NCBI GenBank assembly: GCA_036562765.1
Contig: DATCJO010000063.1
Location: forward strand, 62,001 to 126,000
Length of the DNA stretch: 64,000 nucleotides
Reading direction: 5' to 3'
From: JAAYFT01 sp036562765
Lineage (GTDB): Bacteria; Bacillota; Clostridia; Tissierellales; Tissierellaceae
Under the pieces are notes generated by a model, which saw nothing but the letters and a program-made list of their open reading frames with translations, did no database searches and had not been told where the DNA came from. The translations under genes and the position numbers were made by a program. Every line of letters begins with the position of its first letter. The stretch's first letter is position 1. Below, one piece after another: positions 55,450 through 64,000 of the stretch.

Positions 55450-55959
55450 TTACCATCTATCATAATGTACTTTTTCTTCATTATATCTATCAACAGGTTC
55501 TACATCTTGCGCTTTTACTCCTATAACTACTAGTCCGATTGGAATTATATGTTCTGGTAAATTTAAAGTCTTTGACATATTTTCTACCAAATCTGTTTTG
55601 CCATATAGCCCGCACCATACTGCACCTAATCCCAATCCATGGGCTGCCAATAACATGTTTTGTATTGATGCTGAACAGTCTTCAACTAAAAATCCCATGT
55701 CCTGTTGCTTAGATTTATCTCCACAAACAACTATTCCACATCCAGCATTGGGAAGCATCTTAGCATATTTATGAAATTCAGCAATTTTATTTATAATTTC
55801 CTTATCCCTTATAACTACATATTCCCTTGGCTGCAAATTATGAGCAGATGGCGCTTGAAATCCTGCCTTAAGAATTAGCTTTAAATCCTCCTCCTTTACT
55901 GGAGCCCCAGTAAATTTCCTAATACTCCTTCTTGAAAAAATTGCTTCTAAAACATCCAT
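55450..55959 (-). CDS. Nitroreductase-family flavoprotein
   Basis: 169 aa, a compact member. FMN-binding features include SRRSIRKF near residue 10, APSAHNLQPREYVVI near 37 and GLGAVWCGLYGK near 112. It oxidises NAD(P)H to reduce nitro groups, quinones or flavins. Its start follows AAAGAGGTGATAAT. The AKR gene lies immediately upstream (22 bases), so AKR, nitroreductase and GNAT appear to form a three-gene unit. Physiological substrate unknown. Confidence 0.9.
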   Translation of the reverse strand: MDVLEAIFSRRSIRKFTGAPVKEEDLKLILKAGFQAPSAHNLQPREYVVIRDKEIINKIAEFHKYAKMLPNAGCGIVVCGDKSKQQDMGFLVEDCSASIQNMLLAAHGLGLGAVWCGLYGKTDLVENMSKTLNLPEHIIPIGLVVIGVKAQDVEPVDRYNEEKVHYDRW

Positions 55960-55981
55960 ATTATCACCTCTTTACTTATTT

Positions 55982-57115
55982 TTATACTCTTAATATTTTA
56001 TCAGCTTCTTTTAGATGCCTTCTTATTTCAATGTTTTGTGGACACATGGATTCACAGTTTCCACATTCTACGCATTGTGAAGCGTCAATTCCCTTTTCTA
56101 TATATTTTTTATACCTATTTCTTGAAATTTCCTCAGTACCAAAAACATAAAAGTCATTATAAAGTTGAAATATATCAGGAATAGATACATTTTGTGGACA
56201 TGGAAGGCAATATTCACAGCCAGTGCATCCAACCTTTACCTTTTTTTGATAAATACTTGTTACCATATCAATTAATTCAACTTCTCTATTAGTTAAGTGA
56301 CCAGGAACTGCATCTGATGCAGTTATTATATTTTCTTTAACTTGTTCAAAAGTACTCATTCCGCTTAATACAACTGAAACTTCCTTATGATTTAATACCC
56401 ATCTTAAAGCCCATTCAGCAGGAGTCCTTTTTATTTCGCTTTGGTCCCAAATAGATTTTATTTCATCTGAAGGATTAGATAATTTTCCGCCTTTAACAGG
56501 TTCCATGATAACAACAGATATCCCCTTGCTATATGCATATCTCAACCCTTCTTCTCCTGCTTGATAGTTTCTATCTAGATAATTTAATTGTATTTGACAA
56601 AAATCCCAGTTGTATGAATCTAATATTTCCTTAAATACCTTTAATTCATCATGGAATGAAAATCCAATATATTTTATCTTGCCACTCTTTTTAGCTTTTT
56701 CTATAAACTTAAAAACATTCAATTCTTTAATCTTATCCCAGCGGCTTTTAGTTAGACTATGTAGTAAATAGAAATCTATATATTCAACATCAAGCTTCTT
56801 CAATTGCTCATCTAAGTATTTTTCGAAATCTTCATAACTATTTATTAACCAGCACGGAGATTTTGTTGCAATATATACCTTTTCCCTATAGCCATCTTTT
56901 AAGGCTTTCCCTACTAAAATTTCACTGTTACCTTGATGATAAGGGTATGCTGTATCTATATAGTTTACTCCATTGTCTATTGCGTACCTCAACATCTCAA
57001 TGGCTTTTTCTTCATCTATTTTACTAGAATCGTTTTCAATTATTGGCAAGCGCATTGTCCCAAAACCTAAAGCTGAAACCCTCAAGTTATCTTTAGTAAA
57101 ATTTCTATAATGCAT
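55982..57115 (-). CDS. Aldo/keto reductase with C-terminal 2x[4Fe-4S] ferredoxin-like domain
   Basis: 377 aa from the ATG at 57115, preceded by AAGGGGGAAGATT; a longer reading to 57178 has no ribosome site. Residues ~1-280 are an AKR TIM barrel (D, Y, K, H tetrad visible as DTAYPY and KSPCW and LHSLTKSRW regions). The C-terminus has two cysteine clusters, CTGCEYCLPCP and CVECGNCESMCP, each fit for a [4Fe-4S] cluster. Such Fe-S AKRs are common in anaerobes, and electrons may come from ferredoxin. Substrate unknown. Confidence 0.93.
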   Translation of the reverse strand: MHYRNFTKDNLRVSALGFGTMRLPIIENDSSKIDEEKAIEMLRYAIDNGVNYIDTAYPYHQGNSEILVGKALKDGYREKVYIATKSPCWLINSYEDFEKYLDEQLKKLDVEYIDFYLLHSLTKSRWDKIKELNVFKFIEKAKKSGKIKYIGFSFHDELKVFKEILDSYNWDFCQIQLNYLDRNYQAGEEGLRYAYSKGISVVIMEPVKGGKLSNPSDEIKSIWDQSEIKRTPAEWALRWVLNHKEVSVVLSGMSTFEQVKENIITASDAVPGHLTNREVELIDMVTSIYQKKVKVGCTGCEYCLPCPQNVSIPDIFQLYNDFYVFGTEEISRNRYKKYIEKGIDASQCVECGNCESMCPQNIEIRRHLKEADKILRV

Positions 57116-57221
57116 AATCTTCCCCCTTAATATTTCGATTATCGTAATATTTCCTTTTAATATATTATCATACCTCATTCGTCTAATGTCAATTATAATT
57201 TTCTATTTAAATTTAAACCAA

Positions 57222-57252
57222 AAGGAAGTTTAGCATGTTACTAAACTTCCTT
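57222..57252 (-). terminator. Terminator after the ABC exporter operon
   Basis: Arms AAGGAAGTTTAG (57222-57233) and CTAAACTTCCTT (57241-57252) form a 12-bp stem over a 7-base loop, beyond the 57257 stop codon on the minus strand. Confidence 0.8.
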
Positions 57253-57256
57253 ATTA

Positions 57257-59080
57257 TTATTCCAACTCAATAGCACCAGTATTTAAAGCATAGTATCTTC
57301 CTCTTTGATTCATTAATTCTTCATGGTCACCACGTTCTATTATTTGTCCCTGTTCAATTACCATTATAGCATTTGAATCCCTTACGGTAGATAATCTGTG
57401 GGCTATTACAAAAGTGGTTCTTCCTTCCATTAATTTATCCATACCTTCTGATATTAGTTTTTCTGTTCTTGTATCAACTGATGAAGTGGCTTCATCAAGT
57501 ATCAAAATAGTTGGATTTGCTACTGCAGCCCTTGCAATTGAAAGAAGCTGTCTTTCTCCTTGAGAAAGGTTCCCACCATCCATGGTAATCATTGTATCAT
57601 AGCCTTGAGGAAGATTTTTGATGAAATAATGGGCATTTGCTAGTTTTGCAGCTTCAACAACATCTTCATCAGTAGCATCAAGCCTACCATATCTAATATT
57701 ATCTGCAATTGTACCTTCAAAAAGATGTACATCCTGTAAAACTATACTCATAGTGCTTCTTAAGTCATGTTTATTAATTCGTCTTATATCTATTCCATCG
57801 TATAGTATTCTTCCCTCGTCTATTTCATAAAACCTATTTATAAGATTTGTAATAGTAGTTTTGCCTGCACCTGTAGAACCTACAAATGCTATCTTTTGAC
57901 CGGGTTTGGCATAAAGATTTATATTCTTCAATACCTTTTTGCCTTCCACATATCCAAAGCTTACATTTTCAAAAACGATATGCCCCTTTAGTGGGACTCT
58001 ATCATATTGACCGTTTCCCTTTGGAACCCTCCAGAATTGATTTCCATTTTCATCTTTTACAAGCCTTACATCACCTTCATCGATTTCTTCTTCTTCATCT
58101 AATATATTAAATATCCTTTCAGCACCTGCTAATGCTGCAAATAACATATTAAATTGATTTGAAACCATGGTTATTGGCCTAGACATTGTTCTAGTATATT
58201 GCAAGAAGGTTGCTATATTACCTACACTTAATCTATTTTTCATTACTAAAACAGCACCAACCATTGAAACAAGAGCATATAAGATAAAGGACAAATTACC
58301 CATTACAGGCATTAGCAATACTCCATAGGTAGAAGCTGAAGTACTAGCTTTTCTTAATTTTTCATTTTTTTCACAGAATTCATCTATGGCACGATCTTCA
58401 TAATTAAAAACTTTTACTACCTTTTGTCCTGACATCATTTCTTCAATGTATCCATTCATGTCCGCCAACGTTGCTTGTTGTAGCCTAAAGTTTTTAGCTG
58501 ATCTTTGGCCAATGACTTTTATTGTTGTGAACATTACAACAAGCATGCCAATTACAATTAATGTTAGTATTGGGCTTAAAATTATCATCATTACAAGGGT
58601 TCCAACTAATGTTACTACAGCAATTATTCCCTGTGATATTCCTTGCTCCAAAGATTGTACTAACAAATCTACATCATTTGTAAAAGTTGACATCAATTCT
58701 CCGTGGGAATGAGTATCAAAGAAAGATATAGGCAGCTTTTGCATATGCGCAAACATCTCTTCACGTATTTTATGGACTGTTCTGTGGGATAGCTTTACCA
58801 TGCACCATTGCCCTAGATATTGAAAAAGGGAAAAAGAAATTACAAAAACTCCCATAATAACTAAATACTTAATAAATTTTATTTTTTCAAAATCTCCAAC
58901 TAAACTATCTATAATTGGACTTAACATTGCATTTGCAGCTATTTGAGAAGCTGAACTTATAAATACAAAGAATATTCCGCCAAAAAAAGCAAATTTATTA
59001 TATTTAAAATAGCTAAATAACCTTTTTATTGTTTTAATGGGGTTTTTGGGTTTTAGTTGTCTGTATTTTCCATTACTCAT
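57257..59080 (-). CDS. Heterodimeric ABC exporter subunit with canonical catalytic site
   Basis: 607 aa half-transporter: six-helix membrane domain (~40-330) then a nucleotide-binding domain (~370-600). Walker A is GSTGAGKTT and the signature is LSQGERQL. Walker B has the catalytic glutamate, ILILDEATSS, and the switch is IAHRLST. These match the consensus site seen in partners such as BmrA/BmrD-like exporters. It overlaps the companion subunit by 4 bases (ATGA). A MarR-type regulator heads the operon, so multidrug export is the likely job. Confidence 0.93.
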   Translation of the reverse strand: MSNGKYRQLKPKNPIKTIKRLFSYFKYNKFAFFGGIFFVFISSASQIAANAMLSPIIDSLVGDFEKIKFIKYLVIMGVFVISFSLFQYLGQWCMVKLSHRTVHKIREEMFAHMQKLPISFFDTHSHGELMSTFTNDVDLLVQSLEQGISQGIIAVVTLVGTLVMMIILSPILTLIVIGMLVVMFTTIKVIGQRSAKNFRLQQATLADMNGYIEEMMSGQKVVKVFNYEDRAIDEFCEKNEKLRKASTSASTYGVLLMPVMGNLSFILYALVSMVGAVLVMKNRLSVGNIATFLQYTRTMSRPITMVSNQFNMLFAALAGAERIFNILDEEEEIDEGDVRLVKDENGNQFWRVPKGNGQYDRVPLKGHIVFENVSFGYVEGKKVLKNINLYAKPGQKIAFVGSTGAGKTTITNLINRFYEIDEGRILYDGIDIRRINKHDLRSTMSIVLQDVHLFEGTIADNIRYGRLDATDEDVVEAAKLANAHYFIKNLPQGYDTMITMDGGNLSQGERQLLSIARAAVANPTILILDEATSSVDTRTEKLISEGMDKLMEGRTTFVIAHRLSTVRDSNAIMVIEQGQIIERGDHEELMNQRGRYYALNTGAIELE

Positions 59081-60801
59081 TCTGCAATCACCCCTTTATG
59101 TTGTGATTCATAAATTTCCTTGTAAATTGGAGAAGTTTGCAACAAGGTTTCATGGTCACCAATGGACTCAATTTGTCCCTCATGTAAAACAATTATCTTA
59201 TCTGCATATTGAACAGAGGATATCCTTTGAGCAATGATAATCTTTGTGATATCCCTTAATTCATTTTTGAAAACTTGTTGAAGTTTTGCTTCTGTGGCTA
59301 CGTCAACAGCACTTGTTGAATCATCTAAAATCAAAATCTTAGGAGATTTTAACAAAGCCCTTGCAATTGTAAGCCTTTGCTTTTGACCACCTGAAAAGTT
59401 TTCTCCACCTTGCTCTACTATATGGTCTAGTCCATCATCATATTTTGAAACAAATTCCCATGCTTGTGCATGCTTTAATGCATTAATAATCTCTTCATCT
59501 GTTGCATCTTCTTTGCCCCACTTCATATTGCTTCGGATAGTCCCTGAAAATAGAGTATTCTTTTGCAATACCATTGCAACTTTGTCTCTTAAAACTTTAA
59601 TATCATAATTCCTTACATCTACTCCACCAACATACACTTTTCCTTCTGTTACATCATACAACCTAGGAATTAATTGAACTAAAGTTGTTTTAGAAGAGCC
59701 AGTTGAACCAATGATTCCTACTGTTTCTCCAGATTCTATGCTGAAACTAATATTTTTCAAAACCTTTTCTCTACTGCCAGGATAAATGAAGCTTACATTT
59801 TCAAAAACAATTGAACCGTCCTTTACTTCCTTTACTGGATTTGGAACCTCTTTAATTTCTGATTCAGTATTCAATATTTCTAAAATCCTGTGCATAGATG
59901 CAGTACCACGCATAAATTGCATGAAGTACATTGAAATCATCATAAGAGCCATCATTATTTGAGTTATATAAGTAATAAAAGCTATTAAATCTCCGCTGCC
60001 TAATGTACCTGCAACGACTTTTTGGCCCCCAAACCACAAAACAGCTATTATTGTTGAATAAATAATTAGGTTTAAAAATGGCATATTTATGATTACTAAA
60101 GAAATAGCCTTCAATGCTATATCCCTTAAATCATCATTCCTTTTCTTAAACTTCTTTTCTTCAAATTCCTGCCTATTAAAGGATTTTACAACCCTTATTC
60201 CTATTAGGTTTTCTTGAATTGCAGCATTCACTTTGTCTAATGAAGTTTGTAATTTAAGGAATAATGGTCTCGACTTAACTAATACAACTGTTATTACAGC
60301 TGCTGTTAATGGAATTGCTATCATAAAGATATTTGCTAAAGAAGAATTTATCTTAAATGCCATTATAAGTGCAAAAATCAACAAAAACGGAGACCTAACT
60401 GCCATACGAAGGCTCATCATTGTAACTTGTCCTACTGTATTACAATCATTAGTAAGCCTTGTTATAAGTGAAGATACTGAAAATTTATCTAAATTAGCAA
60501 ATGAATAACTTTGAATCTTTTTAAAGGCTTCTTCCCTTATTTCAGCTGCAAATCCATATCCAGCTGTTGCACCACAATGGGCACTTAACGAACCAAAAAG
60601 AATTCCAAAAAAGGCAGTTATTACCATAAGCAAGCCAACTTTTATAATATAATCCACATCCCTATTTGCAATTCCTACATCAACAATCAATGACATCAAA
60701 TAAGGTATAAGAATATCAGCAACAACTTCTAATATCATAAAAATTGGGCTCATGATTGCATAACTGATATACTTTTTCATAAGGTGCATTACCTTGCTCA
60801 A
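59077..60801 (-). CDS. Heterodimeric ABC exporter subunit with degenerate catalytic site
   Basis: 574 aa half-transporter. Membrane domain ~15-300, NBD ~330-570. Unlike its partner, Walker B ends in Asp (ILILDDSTSA) in place of the catalytic Glu, and the switch His is replaced by Gln (IAQRISS). Walker A is GSTGSSKTT, with Ser for a usual Gly. Signature is FSGGQKQRL. One degenerate plus one consensus site is the pattern of asymmetric heterodimeric exporters. Located 16 bases after the MarR gene. Confidence 0.93.
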   Translation of the reverse strand: MSKVMHLMKKYISYAIMSPIFMILEVVADILIPYLMSLIVDVGIANRDVDYIIKVGLLMVITAFFGILFGSLSAHCGATAGYGFAAEIREEAFKKIQSYSFANLDKFSVSSLITRLTNDCNTVGQVTMMSLRMAVRSPFLLIFALIMAFKINSSLANIFMIAIPLTAAVITVVLVKSRPLFLKLQTSLDKVNAAIQENLIGIRVVKSFNRQEFEEKKFKKRNDDLRDIALKAISLVIINMPFLNLIIYSTIIAVLWFGGQKVVAGTLGSGDLIAFITYITQIMMALMMISMYFMQFMRGTASMHRILEILNTESEIKEVPNPVKEVKDGSIVFENVSFIYPGSREKVLKNISFSIESGETVGIIGSTGSSKTTLVQLIPRLYDVTEGKVYVGGVDVRNYDIKVLRDKVAMVLQKNTLFSGTIRSNMKWGKEDATDEEIINALKHAQAWEFVSKYDDGLDHIVEQGGENFSGGQKQRLTIARALLKSPKILILDDSTSAVDVATEAKLQQVFKNELRDITKIIIAQRISSVQYADKIIVLHEGQIESIGDHETLLQTSPIYKEIYESQHKGVIAE

Positions 60802-60816
60802 CGAATATCCCCTCCT

Positions 60817-61269
60817 CTACTCTGTTTTGTTTTTTAAATTTGCCTTGTTTATTTTGTCCAAATTATTATTTACCTTGGTCAACAACTTGTTAAGTTTTAT
60901 TAGCTCATCTTCACTAAGACCTTCAAATATATCCTGATATACTTTAACAACATACTCTTGATAGTCTTTTACAACATTCTTTCCTAAATCTGTAATTACC
61001 AGCCTATTATATCTCATATCAGATTGTAATGGTTCTTGTTCCAATATACCTAAACTAATCAATCTTTTTACAACAACACTCATTGCGCCTTCTGTAAACC
61101 TCATTTGCTTGGCCAGCTCTTTTTGACTGGCATGAGGATTGTTTAAAATTTTCATTATCAGAAACAATTGTCCAAATGTTAATCCGTATTCATCTATTTT
61201 ATATTGTAAAAGCTGAGTTATCTTTTGATGTGTAGCCTTTAATTGTAATGCAACATCAGATTCTAACAT
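60817..61269 (-). CDS. MarR-family transcriptional regulator
   Basis: 150 aa, winged-helix dimer protein. The recognition region reads HASQKELAKQMRFTEGAMSVVVKRLISLGILEQEP with the wing DMRYNRLVITDLGKNV. The helical ends form the dimer interface. It is the first gene of the exporter operon and likely represses it via the palindrome at 61285-61300; ligand binding would lift repression. The start follows TTGGAGGTTTGAT. Confidence 0.94.
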   Translation of the reverse strand: MLESDVALQLKATHQKITQLLQYKIDEYGLTFGQLFLIMKILNNPHASQKELAKQMRFTEGAMSVVVKRLISLGILEQEPLQSDMRYNRLVITDLGKNVVKDYQEYVVKVYQDIFEGLSEDELIKLNKLLTKVNNNLDKINKANLKNKTE

Positions 61270-61284
61270 ATCAAACCTCCAATT

Positions 61285-61300
61285 ACTTTAATGCTAAAGT
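61285..61300 (-). promoter_or_regulatory. Candidate MarR operator
   Basis: ACTTTA and TAAAGT are 6-bp complementary arms with a 4-base spacer, 16 bp in all, in the transcribed leader just before the MarR gene. Size and position suit an autoregulatory MarR site. Confidence 0.6.
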
Positions 61301-61319
61301 ATTTCCAGACAATATTACT

Positions 61320-61348
61320 ATGATATATTATTTTCTAAATAATGTCAA
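61320..61348 (-). promoter_or_regulatory. Promoter of the MarR-exporter operon
   Basis: Minus strand -35 TTGACA (61343-61348), 17-base spacer, -10 TATCAT (61320-61325), upstream of the candidate operator. Confidence 0.75.
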
Positions 61349-61378
61349 TATATCAAACGAAAACCGTCTACATATGAA

Positions 61379-61412
61379 AAAAGGTTAGTGAGTCTATACT
61401 CACTAACCTTTT
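61379..61412 (-). terminator. Terminator after the substrate-binding protein
   Basis: Arms 61379-61393 and 61398-61412 (AAAAGGTTAGTGAGT and its complement) form a 15-bp stem with loop CTAT. A TTTTC-rich run follows on the minus strand. Confidence 0.85.
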
Positions 61413-61430
61413 GAATAATATACCCAATAA

Positions 61431-62501
61431 TTATTCAATACCTTCAATTTCATAGAATATCTTATCTAAAACAGCTTCTGGACTTAAATCATTGCTAATT
61501 AAACCAAGCTTTTGCAAAGCCACTACATTTTTATATACTGAATCCTTAGCACCTTCAATTGATGGATTGTAATTATATGACTTTAGAAGTCTTGAATTCA
61601 ATTCAACATCCCCTGCTACATAATTCTTTTCAATTTGCAATTTAGCTGCTTCTTCTGGATTTTCTTCAACAAAAATGCAGGCTTTTTGTATAGCTTTTAA
61701 AGTCTTCTTTGCTATTTCTGGATGTTTTTCTATAAATTCAGGGCTAAATACTAATACACAGCAGTATTCATCTTCATAAAGTGGATCAGAAGACTGGTCA
61801 AATATTAATTTGCCAACGCCACTTTCAACAATTTTACTTGCAGCTGGGTCTGCTATACAAATTGCATCAACGTATCCATTTTCAAGTGCCATTTGCAAAT
61901 CAGATGCGTTGTAAACAACAAATTCAACTTCCATATTATCAGGTGTTGCCCCAATTCCATATTCCAACAAAGTTCTTTGTACAATTACAGCTTGACTGCT
62001 TGCCAATCCTGGTACTCCTATTTTCTTTCCTTTTAAGTCTTTAATGCTATTAATTTCATCATTTGTTGCCAAAGTCAAAGCTTTCAAACAGCCAGTATGA
62101 ACTCCAGACACTATCTTAATATTTAATCCATTGTCTACTTGTTGAACAATTTTAGGAATCATATCTTGATAAACATCAAGCTTCCCTGATACCATTAAAT
62201 CTGCAGCTGCTTGCTCTGATTTAATAAACTCAACTTTAACTCCTTCTTCATCGAAGTAGCCCAATTCATAAGCCAATTGCAACGGAGCTTGGCACAAAGA
62301 CCCAGTATATGTAAGCCTTACAACATAATCATCTAACTTATCATTAGAGTCTCCTGTTTCTTGTGAATTATTTGCTCCATTTTGATTTTCAGATACTGCT
62401 GGAGTATCTTTCCCTTCTTTATTGTTCTTGTTAGAACAACCTACCATAATAATTGCTAAAGCCAAAATCAATGATAAAATTGCTACACTTTTCTTTTTCA
62501 T
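61431..62501 (-). CDS. ABC transporter substrate-binding lipoprotein (NMT1/SsuA/TauA-like)
   Basis: 356 aa. Signal peptide with lipobox MVGC, C22 lipidated. The body is a type II binding protein of the NMT1/SsuA class (RLTYTGSLCQAPLQLAYELGYF; VSGKLDVYQDM; IKDLKGKKIGVPGLASSQA). Ligand could be a sulfonate, nitrate, taurine or pyrimidine-type compound; sequence alone does not choose. It is the last of the permease-ATPase-SBP operon, 30 bases after the ATPase. Confidence 0.9.
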   Translation of the reverse strand: MKKKSVAILSLILALAIIMVGCSNKNNKEGKDTPAVSENQNGANNSQETGDSNDKLDDYVVRLTYTGSLCQAPLQLAYELGYFDEEGVKVEFIKSEQAAADLMVSGKLDVYQDMIPKIVQQVDNGLNIKIVSGVHTGCLKALTLATNDEINSIKDLKGKKIGVPGLASSQAVIVQRTLLEYGIGATPDNMEVEFVVYNASDLQMALENGYVDAICIADPAASKIVESGVGKLIFDQSSDPLYEDEYCCVLVFSPEFIEKHPEIAKKTLKAIQKACIFVEENPEEAAKLQIEKNYVAGDVELNSRLLKSYNYNPSIEGAKDSVYKNVVALQKLGLISNDLSPEAVLDKIFYEIEGIE

Positions 62502-62531
62502 ATTATCCTCCTTATCTTATTTTGTTTTATG

Positions 62532-63302
62532 TTAAAATTTCATTATCCTTAAAATTTCATTCCTCAAATTAATAAAATCACTTGAATCCCTGTTCCTAGG
62601 CCTATCTAAATTAACTTCTATTATTTTTTCTACTTTTGCAGGTCTTGGAGTCATTACGAAAATCCTATCGCTCATATAAATTGCCTCATCTACATCATGC
62701 GTAACCATTACCATTGTTGTTTTTCTTTCTTTCCATATTCTAATTATTTCATCCTGCATGTTAATCCTTGTAAAAGCATCAAGTGCTCCTAATGGTTCAT
62801 CAAGTAGCAGCACCTTTGGATGATTAATTAAAGCCCTAGCCAAAGCAACTCTTTGTGCCATTCCACCAGAAATATGATGGGGGTATGACTTTTCAAAACC
62901 TCTTAATCCAATTAAATCTATAAAATAAACTACTTCATTGTTGTCCTTATTAAATACCCTTCTTGCCTTTAATCCAAAGGCAATATTTTCATATATGGTT
63001 AGCCATGGATATAGCTTTGGATTTTGAAAAACTAGACCACGCTCATAACTGGTAGACTTTATTTCATTCCCATCTAAAAGAATCTTTCCGGAAGATGGCT
63101 TATCTAATCCAGCTATTAACCTTAAGAGAGTTGTCTTTCCACAGCCAGAAGGCCCAATTAATGATACAAATTCACCGGGATTTATCTTGAAATTCATTTC
63201 ACTTAAAGCAACTACTTCATTGCCATCTACAGATGTAAAAATCTTTGATACTCCTATTGCTTCCAGCGAACCTGATTTAATATCTTCTATACAACCTACC
63301 AA
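62532..63302 (-). CDS. ABC importer ATPase (SsuB/TauB/NrtD-like)
   Basis: 256 aa from a TTG at 63302, seven bases after GGGGG; an upstream ATG at 63323 has no clear site and lies inside the permease gene. Walker A is GPSGCGKTT, the Q-loop region is FQNPKLYPWLTIYENIAFG, the signature HISGGMAQRVALARAL, Walker B LLLDEPLGALDA, and H-loop VTHDVDEAIYM. The wording matches the sulfonate/nitrate/taurine importer group. Confidence 0.92.
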   Translation of the reverse strand: MVGCIEDIKSGSLEAIGVSKIFTSVDGNEVVALSEMNFKINPGEFVSLIGPSGCGKTTLLRLIAGLDKPSSGKILLDGNEIKSTSYERGLVFQNPKLYPWLTIYENIAFGLKARRVFNKDNNEVVYFIDLIGLRGFEKSYPHHISGGMAQRVALARALINHPKVLLLDEPLGALDAFTRINMQDEIIRIWKERKTTMVMVTHDVDEAIYMSDRIFVMTPRPAKVEKIIEVNLDRPRNRDSSDFINLRNEILRIMKF

Positions 63303-64000
63303 TTTATAACCCCCTTTTGCCATGTTAGGAGTTTGTCCCTAACTCTGAACATAATGGTAAGCACCAATGAGCACATGACACCTATTACGATAAGTCCAGC
63401 ATAAACATTTGCAAAGGACATAACTTCTCGCTGCCAGTTTACATACCAGCCTATACCATACTTAACACCTATCATCTCAGCAGTTATTAAGGTAATAAAT
63501 GAAGATGTTATTCCATTAAAGAACCCTGTAAAAATTGAAGGCAATGCTCCAGGTATTGCTATGCGAAGAAGTTGATAATAATTTGGCGAACCTAGAGTTT
63601 TGGCAACTTCAAAATAGCTTTTTTCAAGATTTTGAATTCCCGAGCTTGTCATCAATGATGTAGGAAACCACATGCTCAATGCAACAATAAAGGCACTGGC
63701 ACCAAAGGAGGTTGGAAATACAACAAGAGCTATGGGTATCCAAATTGTTGCTGGAATTGGTCCAATAAACTTGACCAAAGGCGCAAGCCAATAGTTTAAT
63801 TTTTTACTCCATCCTACACAAACACCTGTAATTATCCCTGCAATTCCTCCTGAAATCACTCCAGTAAATAATAATCTTAGAGAATGAAGTAAGCACTTTA
63901 ACAACAGTTTATAATCTCGAAAAAAAACATTTATTACTTTATCTGGATAAGGAAAATAGACTTCAGGAATTAAATTAAATTTTAAAGTAATTAAATTGTA
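63296..64000 (-). CDS. ABC importer permease (SsuC/TauC-like), 5' end outside the window
   Basis: 234 residues visible. The frame stays open from 63904 (a TTG) to the window edge, with LIPEVYFPYPDKVINV upstream resembling the start of this family, so the true start lies beyond 64000. About five to six membrane helices are visible. The EAA loop ~ EVAKTLGSPNYYQLLRIAIPGALPSI contacts the ATPase. It overlaps the ATPase gene by 7 bases at the TTG start used here. Confidence 0.88.
   Translation of the reverse strand, partial: YNLITLKFNLIPEVYFPYPDKVINVFFRDYKLLLKCLLHSLRLLFTGVISGGIAGIITGVCVGWSKKLNYWLAPLVKFIGPIPATIWIPIALVVFPTSFGASAFIVALSMWFPTSLMTSSGIQNLEKSYFEVAKTLGSPNYYQLLRIAIPGALPSIFTGFFNGITSSFITLITAEMIGVKYGIGWYVNWQREVMSFANVYAGLIVIGVMCSLVLTIMFRVRDKLLTWQKGVINW

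Noticed and set aside
1..64000. CRISPR arrays, tRNA, rRNA, insertion sequences
   Set aside because: No spaced direct repeats, no tRNA cloverleaf and no transposase reading frame were seen. A covariance-model search would be decisive.

Overview
The window comes from a low-GC, strictly anaerobic Gram-positive bacterium. Codon use, strong GGAGG-type ribosome binding sites, class III ribonucleotide reductase, SUF with SufU, a T-box leader, L,D-transpeptidase and GerMN proteins, and Na+-based transport all fit Clostridia or Tissierellia; this placement is inference from gene content. No rRNA, tRNA, CRISPR array, phage block or insertion sequence was found. It reads as ordinary chromosome with 58 protein genes, one of them cut by the right edge.

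Layout: 0.3-3.1 kb anaerobic ribonucleotide reductase nrdD-nrdG behind a promoter with two candidate NrdR boxes. 3.2-6.9 kb msrA, a DUF4153 membrane protein and a divergent RelA/SpoT-like synthetase. 7-10.9 kb an Na+-NQR-like operon nqrBCDEF with no nqrA. 11-16.9 kb a cold-shock gene with a structured leader, a protein with a degenerate P-loop, an acyl-ACP thioesterase, a MATE exporter, an Mrp/ApbC Fe-S carrier and a FAD oxidoreductase fused to a Rieske domain. 17-21.9 kb a branched-chain amino acid ABC operon (livKHMGF) behind a T-box leader whose specifier reads AUC (Ile). 22-24.9 kb three overlapping genes of the 2-hydroxyacyl-CoA dehydratase activase type with no dehydratase beside them. 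25-35.8 kb an S41 protease, a 2-hydroxyacid dehydrogenase, a glucosaminidase plus L,D-transpeptidase pair, mnmA, nhaC, rtcB and an SDR.

36-41.4 kb an ABC-2 exporter facing a two-component system followed by a GerMN lipoprotein. 41.5-48.9 kb a TPR/alpha-beta hydrolase, an Na+ symporter and the MoxR-DUF58-transglutaminase operon. 49-54.9 kb a DMT transporter and the sufCBDSU operon. 55-57.1 kb a GNAT, a nitroreductase and an Fe-S aldo/keto reductase. 57.2-61.3 kb a MarR-controlled heterodimeric ABC exporter. 61.4-64 kb a sulfonate/nitrate-type ABC importer running off the edge.

Shared themes are sodium energetics (Nqr-like pump, NhaC, SNF symporter), oxygen-sensitive Fe-S and radical chemistry (nrdDG, Mrp, SUF, activase, Fe-S AKR) and envelope maintenance. 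The best candidate for an undescribed system is the NqrA-less Nqr operon. The orphan activase cluster, the divergent alarmone-synthetase-like gene and the degenerate P-loop protein come next.
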